From NCBI GenBank assembly GCA_001898485.1, contig MKTY01000019.1:62001-126000 (forward strand): a DNA stretch of 64,000 bases, given 5' to 3'. Shown one piece after another: positions 34,327 through 43,200 of this stretch. Source of the DNA: Sphingobacteriales bacterium 46-32 (GTDB taxonomy: Bacteria > Bacteroidota > Bacteroidia > Chitinophagales > Chitinophagaceae). Each line of letters opens with the position of its first letter. Positions within the stretch are counted from its first letter, which is position 1. The notes beneath the pieces were generated by a model. The model did not search any database. It had not been told where the DNA came from and saw nothing but the letters and a program-made list of their open reading frames with translations. The translations under genes and the position numbers were made by a program.

Positions 34327-36096
34327 TTGAAGACCATTTGCCAAATATTGCTTTGCCTGTTTTTGTCCACCTCGCTTCCGGCTCAGCAGTTTTATCTGCG
34401 TGGAGAAGTAAAGGATGAGTCAGGAAATCCGCTTCAGAACGTCAGCATCCTGAGCCTGCGCACAGGCTACTTATACCGTTCGGGAGGAGGAGGCGCCTTT
34501 GGTATCATCAGCACTCAGAAAACGGATACATTCAGTTTCTCGCTCGATGGCTATCGTAAAGAAATATTAAGCGTTACTGCCGATAACTATCTCAGTGTTC
34601 GCCTCAAATTGCAGCCACTCGCAAATGGCAACCTGCATAAAGCCAACAGGCTGCTATCGCTAACACGCGGACTGGTGCGTGAAGAAAAGCGCAAATGGTT
34701 CGCCGGCGATGAGACTTATTCTTCTATTGTAGAGAACAAATTCATTCAAACCCGGAGTTTTCCACTCACCGGGCTTTCATTAAATGTAGACCGTGCCTCT
34801 TACAGCAATATCCGCCGTTTCCTGAATATGAATTCTATGGTGCCTCCCGATGCGGTGCGTGTAGAGGAGATGCTCAACTATTTTAATCTGAACTACATTT
34901 CGCCCAAACCGGGTGATTGTTTTGGAATGCAGACGCAGGTCAGCAGTTGCCCCTGGAATCCGCAGAACCGTTTATTTTATATTAATCTTTCTGCGCGTAA
35001 ACTTGATCTGGAGGCACTGCCTCCCAGTAACCTCGTATTCCTGGTAGATGTATCGGGGTCTATGGATATGACCAACCGGCTGCCTCTGTTACAGTCGGCT
35101 TTCCGCCTGCTGGTTAATAACCTCCGGGCAAAGGACTCCGTATCTATTGTGGTATATGGCGGTGTAACGGGTGTGATGCTGCATACAACAAGCGGAGCTG
35201 AAAAGGATTCCATATTCAGAGCCATAGATGCGTTGACGCCAGGTGGCAGTACACCCGGTGAGTCGGGTATTAAACTGGCTTATACCATGGCCCGTAATCA
35301 TTTTATAAAAGGCGGTAATAACCGTGTAATACTTGCAACCGATGGGGATTTTAATGTGGGCCTGCGAACAGAAGAGGAACTGGATGAGCTCATCACACGT
35401 CATCGCGAATCGGGTATATATCTTACCTGTCTGGGTGTAGGCATGGGTAATTACAAAGACTCCAAGATACAGACACTGGCCAGGAAAGGTAATGGCAACT
35501 TTGCTTATCTCGACAATTATAATGAGGCCGAAAAAGTATTGTTGAAAGAATTTACTCAAACACTCTATGCCGTAGCTGATGATGCCTACCTCAACGTAAA
35601 CTTCAATCCACAGTATGTAAAACAGTACCGTCTGCTGGGATTTGATAACAAGATGGGTGCGCTTATTGACAGTACGGCAGAAGTGGAAGGCGGCGAAATA
35701 GGATCGGGATATTCAATGACCGGTATATTTGAAATAGAGCCGGCAATGGGCGATACTGTAGTGCTGGAAAAGTTTGCTGATCTGAGCTTACGGTATAAGC
35801 ATCCCGGGGATACAACTGTCCGGTATTTTACCCATAACAGTTTTTATAATTTTCAACCGCTGAGCAAGCTCGATTCTTCCTTTAGTTTTTCTGCCACCGT
35901 AGCCTTATTCGGGTCTATGCTGAAAGAGTCTGTTTTTACAAAACACATAAGCTGGAATGAATTGCTGGCGATGGCCATTTCCAGTGCCAGGGGAGGTGAT
36001 AAACTGGAGCAGGAGTTTATTGCCATGGTGCAGCAGGCGCGCACCATCTATACCAGGGCCAAAGGGAAGAAGAAAAAGCGGAATACCAATGAATGA
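34327..36096 (+). CDS. von Willebrand factor A protein with carboxypeptidase-regulatory-like domain (YfbK type)
   Basis: 589 residues. The start is TTG at 34327, supported by a complete signal peptide (KTICQILLCLFLSTSLPAQ) with no ATG in front of it. Domains in order: carboxypeptidase-D-regulatory-like (about 22-95), the YfbK-type N-terminal domain (FSLTGLSLNVDRASYSNIRR-like, about 135-215), the vWA domain (about 230-400) with an intact MIDAS start DVSGSM, and a C-terminal DUF3520-type part. Such proteins bind partners through a metal ion; the pathway is unknown. It ends at a bidirectional terminator shared with tig. Confidence 0.88.
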   Translation: MKTICQILLCLFLSTSLPAQQFYLRGEVKDESGNPLQNVSILSLRTGYLYRSGGGGAFGIISTQKTDTFSFSLDGYRKEILSVTADNYLSVRLKLQPLANGNLHKANRLLSLTRGLVREEKRKWFAGDETYSSIVENKFIQTRSFPLTGLSLNVDRASYSNIRRFLNMNSMVPPDAVRVEEMLNYFNLNYISPKPGDCFGMQTQVSSCPWNPQNRLFYINLSARKLDLEALPPSNLVFLVDVSGSMDMTNRLPLLQSAFRLLVNNLRAKDSVSIVVYGGVTGVMLHTTSGAEKDSIFRAIDALTPGGSTPGESGIKLAYTMARNHFIKGGNNRVILATDGDFNVGLRTEEELDELITRHRESGIYLTCLGVGMGNYKDSKIQTLARKGNGNFAYLDNYNEAEKVLLKEFTQTLYAVADDAYLNVNFNPQYVKQYRLLGFDNKMGALIDSTAEVEGGEIGSGYSMTGIFEIEPAMGDTVVLEKFADLSLRYKHPGDTTVRYFTHNSFYNFQPLSKLDSSFSFSATVALFGSMLKESVFTKHISWNELLAMAISSARGGDKLEQEFIAMVQQARTIYTRAKGKKKKRNTNE

Positions 36097-36099
36097 AAA

Positions 36100-36119
36100 A
36101 AGCCGGCATTAGCCGGCTT
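36100..36119. terminator. Bidirectional terminator between the vWA gene and tig
   Basis: AAGCCGGC-ATTA-GCCGGCTT is a perfect 8-bp stem, with A6 on its left for the minus-strand transcript and an AT-rich tail on its right. It lies 4 bases after the vWA stop and 29 bases before the tig stop, so it can serve both convergent genes. Confidence 0.8.
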
Positions 36120-36147
36120 GATTATTATTTCATTCGATGATTTTCGA

Positions 36148-37551
36148 TCAATGGTGATGATGCTGATGCTCTTCCACCATTTTGGTGAAATCTTCGGCAG
36201 TAATCGGGGTCTCTACAGGTTTCACCTGCGTTTCTGACCATTCAAATACTTTCTGTGTCTGAATGCGGTTGTATGCATCTTCTACATATTTGCGGTCTTT
36301 CATCATCTTTTCTACATAATCATTTACCCAGGGCTGGTCGCTGGCAGCAGCGCCCATATTGCTCATGTATCCAAACAACTGCTGTTTGGCAAATTCGCGG
36401 ATTTCATCAGGATTTACCTGGATGGCATTTTCCTGTACGATTTTGTCGGTAATGAGTGTCCATTTCAGCTGACTGATAAAGCCGGGAAACTCCTGCTCTA
36501 CCTGCTCATCTGATTTGGCAACGGGCTGCTCGCCATTCTGCGCTTGCTCTCCCTGTGTTTTTATCCAGCGCTTGAGGAAGGTTTCGGGGAAATCGATCTT
36601 TGTTTTATCAACCAGCAGGTGAAATACCTGGTCGTGAATCTGGTTGCGGGCCTGGCTGTTCCAGTAGGCCTGAATCTCTTCTTTTATTTTGTTGCGGAAG
36701 TCGGCTTCCGTTTTTATTTCACCACCGGGATAAAGCTGATTGAAAAACTCTTCATTCAGTTCTTTTTTCTCCAGCAGGCCAACCTTGGTAATTTCTATGT
36801 TGAAGAATTTCTGGGCAGCAGCTTTATCTTCTTTGTTGAGGCCCAGATCGCTCATGATAAACTCCAGTTCTTTTTCGTCAAAAGCCCCGTTAAGTTGTAC
36901 AAGTACAGTATCACCTACCTTTTTGCCAATAAGCTGACCGCGTACGGCATCGGCAAAGTATTTAACCAGCAGCGAATTGTCTTTGGTGATGCCGCCTTCT
37001 ATTGCTTCACCGGCTTCGTTGGTTTCGGTAAACAGGACGTTTATCACGTATTCTTCATTTTCTACCGCCTCTTTATCCTGCATATTGCCGTAGCGGTTTT
37101 GCAGGCGGGTGATCTCGTTGTCTACCATTTCATCGGTTACAGTCACTACGTAACGGGTGGTAGGGCCTTTGGCCAGATCTGCCAGGTCAAACTCGGGTTT
37201 CATGCCGATTTCGAAATGGAAAGAATAATCTGTAGGATTGTTTACATCCAACTGGCGAAAATCAGCCTCAAGGGGAAGGGGCTGGGCAAAAATTTCCAGT
37301 TTATCATTTTGCAGATAGCTGATGAGTTCGCGGTCTACTGAGCGAAGTACTTCGTCGGTAAACAGTGAGGGGCCATACATCTTTTTGATAAGACCAGCCG
37401 GTACCATTCCTTTACGGAAGCCGGGTATATTGGCTTTTTTGCTATATTCTTTCAGTGCTTTTTCGAAAGAGGGGAGATAATCCTGTTTTTCCAGCTTCAC
37501 CGTCAGCTTCTCATGAAGTAAGCCGATGTTTTCTTTGGTAACTGTAGCCAT
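36148..37551 (-). CDS. tig: Trigger factor chaperone, divergent Bacteroidota type with histidine-rich tail
   Basis: 467 residues. The ribosome-binding signature is GFRKGMVP (residues 44-51). The order fits trigger factor: ribosome-binding domain, a divergent PPIase region (about 155-250), then the long helical C-terminal arms. The chain ends in HQHHHH, a short histidine-rich tail. The protein binds nascent chains at the exit tunnel. It is followed upstream on the same strand by a word-repeat element and the tRNA-Leu gene. Confidence 0.9.
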   Translation of the reverse strand: MATVTKENIGLLHEKLTVKLEKQDYLPSFEKALKEYSKKANIPGFRKGMVPAGLIKKMYGPSLFTDEVLRSVDRELISYLQNDKLEIFAQPLPLEADFRQLDVNNPTDYSFHFEIGMKPEFDLADLAKGPTTRYVVTVTDEMVDNEITRLQNRYGNMQDKEAVENEEYVINVLFTETNEAGEAIEGGITKDNSLLVKYFADAVRGQLIGKKVGDTVLVQLNGAFDEKELEFIMSDLGLNKEDKAAAQKFFNIEITKVGLLEKKELNEEFFNQLYPGGEIKTEADFRNKIKEEIQAYWNSQARNQIHDQVFHLLVDKTKIDFPETFLKRWIKTQGEQAQNGEQPVAKSDEQVEQEFPGFISQLKWTLITDKIVQENAIQVNPDEIREFAKQQLFGYMSNMGAAASDQPWVNDYVEKMMKDRKYVEDAYNRIQTQKVFEWSETQVKPVETPITAEDFTKMVEEHQHHHH

Positions 37552-37635
37552 AATCGTGGTTTAAAAAGTTTAAAAGTTTAAGAGCTTAAAAGTTTGAAAC
37601 ATTAAACCTTTAAACTTTTAAACCTTTAAACGTTG
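37552..37635. repeat. Intergenic inverted repeat of TTTAAA words (copy 2)
   Basis: The spacer between tig and tRNA-Leu holds repeated AAAGTTTAAAAG/TTAAGAG words on the left and the inverse set TTAAACCTTTAAACTTTTAA on the right, giving a long AT-rich stem. It lies between co-directional genes, so it is not only a convergent-terminator element. Similar copies are at 4484-4603 and 53303-53436. Confidence 0.55.
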
Positions 37636-37636
37636 T

Positions 37637-37721
37637 TGGTCCGGATGGAGGGACTCGAACCCCCACACCTTGCGGCATCAGATCCTAAGTCTGACGTGTC
37701 TACCAATTTCACCACATCCGG
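37637..37721 (-). tRNA. tRNA-Leu (anticodon TAG)
   Basis: 85 bases on the minus strand. The acceptor stem CCGGATG pairs with CATCCGG, the D arm carries AATTGGTAGAC, the anticodon stem TCAGA/TCTGA encloses the loop CTTAGGA with anticodon TAG, a long variable arm (TGCCGCAAGGTG) marks it as a class II leucine tRNA, and the T arm is GGGGGTTCGAGTCCCTC. The 3' CCA is encoded. Confidence 0.95.
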
Positions 37722-37884
37722 GAATCCAAATCTCCCTCATTTTCAGGCATCTGGCCTATTTTGGCCAGTACACCCGCCGAGGGATCATTATTATCAGGGA
37801 ATTTGGATTTGGGCTGCAAATGTAGCGCATTTGAATGAAAAAGGAGGCTGGTTTTTTTGTAAATTCGTAGTCATTTCATTATAC

Positions 37885-40137
37885 ATGGAGACAATCGCGC
37901 AAACGCCTAAATATAATCTCAACGAAGAACAGGAGAGGAAATTGATTCTCAGGGAATACCGTTCACTGTTAAGATCACTTAAAACGAAGCTCAAACCCGG
38001 CGATAAGGACCTGCTGCGTACGGCTTTTGAAATGGCTGCCGATGCTCACAAGACCATGCGCCGCAAGAGCGGGGAGCCCTATATCCTCCATCCCCTGGCT
38101 GTGGCCAAGATATGTGTGGAGGAAATAGGCCTGGGCGTGCGTTCCAGCATCTGTGCCCTGCTGCACGACACTGTTGAGGATACAGATATTACGCTCGAAG
38201 ATGTAGAGCGGGAGTTTGGCCAGGAAATAACCCGTATTGTAGACGGCCTTACCAAAATATCGAATGTAATAGACATCAATGCCTCGCAGCAGGCTGAGAA
38301 TTTCAAAAAGATTCTGCTGACGCTTACGGACGATCCCCGTGTAATCCTTATTAAACTGGCCGACCGCCTGCATAATATGCGGACGCTCGAAAGTATGAAA
38401 CGGGAAAAGCAGCTGAAGATCGCCTCAGAAACCGTCTATGTATACGCTCCCCTGGCCCATCGCATGGGGCTTTATAATATTAAAACGGAAATGGAAGATC
38501 TGGCCATGAAATACATGGAACCGGATGTATACAGAGATATTGCGCAGAAACTGGCCGAGACCAAACGCGAACGGTCTAAATATATTAATGAATTTATCCG
38601 CCCTATCAGGGAGAAGCTCGAAAAAGGCAATTTTCAGTTTGAAATATATGGCCGGCCTAAAAGCATTCATTCCATCAGCAATAAGATGAAGAAAAAAGGA
38701 GTGAGCTTTGAAGAGGTATACGACCTGTTTGCCATCCGCGTTATCCTCGACTCGCCACCCGAGCGGGAGAAGGAAGATTGCTGGAAAGTATATTCCATGA
38801 TCACAGATGAATATACCCCATCGCCGGAACGGCTGCGCGACTGGCTCAGCAATCCCAAATCGAATGGGTACGAAGCCCTGCACACTACGGTAATGGGTCC
38901 GCAGGGTAAATGGGTGGAAGTGCAGATACGTACCAAACGAATGAATGAGATTGCGGAAAAAGGTCTCGCCGCCCACTGGAAATACAAAGAAGGCGCATCT
39001 GACGAAAGCCGGTTCGACAAATGGTTTCAGCAGATACGCGAAGTGATCAGCGGACAGGATACGGATAGTATCGATTTTCTGCAGGATTTCAAAACCAGCT
39101 TCCTGGCAGAAGAAATATATGTGTACACGCCCAAAGGCGATGTGAAAATGCTGCCCGTGGGCTCTACTGCACTCGATTTTGCCTTTGCTATCCATAGTGC
39201 CGTAGGCAGCAAGACGATTGGGGCCAAAGTAAATCACAAACTGGTTCCCATCAGTCACAAACTGCGCAGCGGCGACCAGGTTGAGATCATTACCAGCAAT
39301 AAGCAGAAACCCAGCGAAGACTGGCTTTCCTTTGTTGTTACAGCCAAGGCCCGTGGCCGCATCAAAGACGCACTCAAGGAAGAAAAGCGTAAAATAGCCG
39401 ATGAAGGAAAGTATACCGTGCAGCGCAAGCTGGAAGGCATGGGCGCCCAGTTGAATCAGCACAATATTGAGCAACTGGTACAATGGTATAAGCTGCCCTC
39501 TCAACTGGATCTTTTTTACCAGGTTGCTGTAAAGAACATTGACCTGAAAGACCTGAAGGATTTCAAAACCCTAGGTGAGAACATCGAGCCGCCGCGACCC
39601 GTAAAGACCGTTCAGGAATTTAAACAGGAGTTCAGCCCGGCACATAATCATGGCGGAGCCAAAAAGGATGCAGAACTTATCATCTTTGGTGAAAGCAGCG
39701 ATAAAATAGTATACACGCTGGCCAATTGCTGCAAACCCATTCCCGGCGATGACGTATTTGGTTTTGTAACTACGGGTAAGGGCCTGACTATTCATCGTAC
39801 CAACTGTCCCAATGCAGCCAAGTTGCTGGCCAACTACGGACACCGTGTGGTAAAAACCAAGTGGGCCAAAAACAAAGAGATATCCTTCCTTACGGGTCTT
39901 AAGATTGTAGGTATGGATGATGTGGGCGTAATACACAAGATTACCAACCTTATATCTGGTGAGATGCGCATCAATATCAGTGCGTTAAGTGTAGAGGCGA
40001 AGGAAGGGTTATTTGAAGGCAATATCAAGGTCTTCGTGCATGACCGGGAAGAACTGGATGAACTGGTACAGCGGCTGAAATCGCTGTCGGGTATTGAATC
40101 GGTAGAACGTTTTGATACGGAAGATACCACTGTCTGA
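37885..40137 (+). CDS. rsh: Bifunctional (p)ppGpp synthetase/hydrolase (RelA/SpoT homologue)
   Basis: 750 residues from the ATG at 37885. The HD hydrolase domain has YILHPLAVAKI and LLHDTVEDTD with the metal ligands intact. The synthetase domain follows (IYGRPKSIHSISNKMKKKG in two parts, FAIRVI, GYEALHTTV), then TGS (EIYVYTPKGDVKMLPVGST), a helical/zinc-finger-like region (LANCCKPIPGDDVFGF), and a C-terminal ACT domain. It controls the stringent response. Longer in-frame extensions run through the tRNA-Leu gene and are not real. Confidence 0.95.
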   Translation: METIAQTPKYNLNEEQERKLILREYRSLLRSLKTKLKPGDKDLLRTAFEMAADAHKTMRRKSGEPYILHPLAVAKICVEEIGLGVRSSICALLHDTVEDTDITLEDVEREFGQEITRIVDGLTKISNVIDINASQQAENFKKILLTLTDDPRVILIKLADRLHNMRTLESMKREKQLKIASETVYVYAPLAHRMGLYNIKTEMEDLAMKYMEPDVYRDIAQKLAETKRERSKYINEFIRPIREKLEKGNFQFEIYGRPKSIHSISNKMKKKGVSFEEVYDLFAIRVILDSPPEREKEDCWKVYSMITDEYTPSPERLRDWLSNPKSNGYEALHTTVMGPQGKWVEVQIRTKRMNEIAEKGLAAHWKYKEGASDESRFDKWFQQIREVISGQDTDSIDFLQDFKTSFLAEEIYVYTPKGDVKMLPVGSTALDFAFAIHSAVGSKTIGAKVNHKLVPISHKLRSGDQVEIITSNKQKPSEDWLSFVVTAKARGRIKDALKEEKRKIADEGKYTVQRKLEGMGAQLNQHNIEQLVQWYKLPSQLDLFYQVAVKNIDLKDLKDFKTLGENIEPPRPVKTVQEFKQEFSPAHNHGGAKKDAELIIFGESSDKIVYTLANCCKPIPGDDVFGFVTTGKGLTIHRTNCPNAAKLLANYGHRVVKTKWAKNKEISFLTGLKIVGMDDVGVIHKITNLISGEMRINISALSVEAKEGLFEGNIKVFVHDREELDELVQRLKSLSGIESVERFDTEDTTV

Positions 40138-40239
40138 CAGTTGTCCTGAAACCCAATGGTGATGCCCTTTTTGTAAGATTATTTTGCTTAACTTCAGCAG
40201 GTCCCGCTGACACACATCGTATCTCAACCTGACTCTGCT

Positions 40240-43200
40240 ATGAAGTTGCACCTGGAAAACACAAGGGGTATACTGTTTCTGTTATTGTTCGTACTTCTTG
40301 GCAGTATTGCCAGTGCACAGAATTTTTCCTTCAATTGTACCAGGGATACGATCATTCCGGGCTGCACTCCCAATCCCTGCTTTACGCTGCGAAGTGTTGT
40401 TCCCGATATTTTTTCGTCTTCTGCTGCTTATACTGTCACCAAAGCATCACCCGGCTCCGCTTCATCCTGCACACCGGTTTATTTTTCTCCGGAGTCTCCC
40501 GGTACGGCAACCGACCTGGTGGATGATGATATTTATAGTGGGGTAATACCGATAGGGTTCAACTTTCCATTTTTCGGCAACATGTATTCCTCTCTTGTTA
40601 TCAGCACCAACGGGTTGATTTCATTTGATCTTTCACGGGCCAATCAGACAGCGCATTATGGCCTGCTTAACAATGGAGGCGCACTGGCCACACAGGTAGG
40701 CACGCCGGAGAATCTGCCCAGCATGTTGTACGATCCGCTTACGATCATGGGTGTCTATCAGGATATTGATGTTACGATCAACAGTTCGCCAAACCGGCGC
40801 ATAGAATATACCACGGTGGGGGCAGCCCCCAACCGTAAATGGATTCTTACTTTTTATCGTATTCCGCTCTATAACTGTCCTTCGAGTTTTAGAAATACAA
40901 GTCAGATCATATTGAATGAGGGCACGGGTATTATTGAAGTAAGTGTATTTGAGAAGGAGGATTGTGCTGCCTGGAATTTTGGCAGGGCAATGATTGGTAT
41001 TCAGGATGATACCCGTACCAATGCCTATATGCCTGCGGGCCGCCGCGCTTCCGATGCACCCTGGGGAGCAACACCTCTCAACGAGACCTGGCGTTTTGTG
41101 CCAGCCTCGGGTGCTTCTCTTTTCAAACGCGTGGAGTTACTTGATTTGTCCGGCAATCCCATTGCAGGTGCAACCCCCGTTGTGAATGCGCTTGCCAATG
41201 GAACGCGTGAAGTTTCCTTTGCCAATATTTGCCCGCCTGCCGGAGCAACTACATCCTATATTATTAAGTCAGTGTATCAGAAATTTGATAATGCTGCTGT
41301 TGAAATTGCCGGTTTTGATACGGTTCGTGTAGTAAGAGGTCCACTCACAGATCTGGGCGCTACCGCTACTTCCACTCCTTCGGCCTGTGGCAGTGTAGGT
41401 ACAGGCAGCATTACGATGCAGATACCGGCTGGCAGTGGCAGTGGAAACTTTGAATATTCACTTACGGGTGCTGCCGGCTCCTGGCAAACCAGCAACCAGT
41501 TTCAGAACCTGGCTGGCGGCAACTATACGGTATATGTACGGGATGATGCAGGCTGCTCCAGCACGGTACCCGTAAACGTGAGTGCTTCCGGCGCATGGCC
41601 TGTTACTTTCAGCACCGTTCAGGCAAGTTGCCAGGGGGCTTACAATGGAAGTATTACTGTAAATGCCAACGGCACGGCAAATACGCAATATCAGATCAAC
41701 CTTGGGCCCTGGCAGAGCAGTAATGTATTTACCAGTTTGCCGGCAGGCACATTTTTTATAAATGTTCGTGACCAGGTGTCGGGTTGTACTGCCAATGGTC
41801 TTACAGCTACAGTCACTGCCGGTACAAGTACGGTTACCGGAACTGCTGTAGCCACGCCCACTTCCTGTGCAGGGCTTAATAATGGCAGTATCACCGTAAC
41901 GGCTACCGGTACAGGACCTTTTCAGTATGCTATCAATGGCGGTGCCTGGCAAACGAGCAATATATTTCCCAACCTGGCACCTGGCAATTATAATATGACC
42001 ATTCGCGAGGCAGGTTTGTGCGTGTCTGCACAAATACCTGTTACAGTAGCGACCGGTAGTGGTCTTACACCCACTATCACCCCAACCGCCACTTCGTGTC
42101 AGGGGGTAAATGACGGACAACTTAATATAACCATACCGGCAGGCACCGCTGCGCCATACACTATTGTTGTAGACGGCACTACCTACACATCGGGCGTATC
42201 TCCGGCGATCATTACCGGACTGGCGGCCGGATCACATTCAGTAACGGTGACAGATAATACAGGATGCAGCACTGCATCTCCCGTATCTGTTTCCATTACT
42301 GCCGGTACCGGCTTTACGGCCACTGCTTCGGTCACGGCCACTTCCTGCAACGGTTTATCTGATGGGTCTATTACAGTAAGTCCCGCTGCTCCCGCTGTTG
42401 CTCCGTTTACCTATGTATTAATGCCCGGATCGGTTACGCAAACCCTGTCTGCACAGGCTACCTTTGGCTCGCTGGCACCCGGTACATACAGCGTACAGAT
42501 TACGGATGCCAATGGTTGCCGGTATACTGTCGCTAACCAGGTAGTAAATGCCGGCGCTGGCCTGGCCGCCACACTTACGGCCACACCTGCGTCCTGCACG
42601 GGTGTGAACAATGGACAAATTGTTGTAAACACCAATGGCACCGCACCATTTACGTTCTTGCTCAATGGCAGCATTACACAGAACAGTGTTACCAATACCA
42701 CCACCTTTAACAACCTGCCTCCGGGCAATTATACTGTTATGGTAACAGATGCCAATGGTTGTACTACGCCAGTGGCGGTTACCACTACCATCGGAACTGC
42801 AGCAGGCATAACAGCTACCGCCAGCGCTACAGCCGTGACCTGTGCAGGTGGCAACAACGGAAGTATAGCTGTGAATATCGGCAATGCCGGTGTGGCCCCT
42901 TACACATTTGTATTGAATGGTACAGTTACCCAAACCGGAGCTACCGGTACGGTATTCAATGGTCTTGCAGCAGGCGCTGCCTATAGTGTGGTGGTGACTG
43001 ATGGGGTGGGGTGTTCCTATACACTCAATGCGATTACGGTGAGCGAACCAGCTGCCCTGCAGGGTACGACAGCCGTTGTTGATGTGCGTTGCAATGGCGG
43101 TGCAGATGGTCAGATCAGCATCACAGCTTCCGGAGGTACAGGCGCATATAGTTACTCGCTTAATAATGGCGCCTATCAATCCGGCAATAGTTTTACTGTA

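Noticed and set aside
37633-37884. In-frame N-terminal extension of the (p)ppGpp synthetase through the tRNA-Leu gene, giving MEGLEPPHLAASDPKSDV
   Set aside because: This peptide is the translated antisense of a tRNA-Leu gene, a well-known annotation artefact; the family N-terminus starts at ATG 37885.
38425-39504. A 359-codon minus-strand frame inside the rsh gene
   Set aside because: Antisense to a fully conserved RelA/SpoT gene and without any family pattern of its own.
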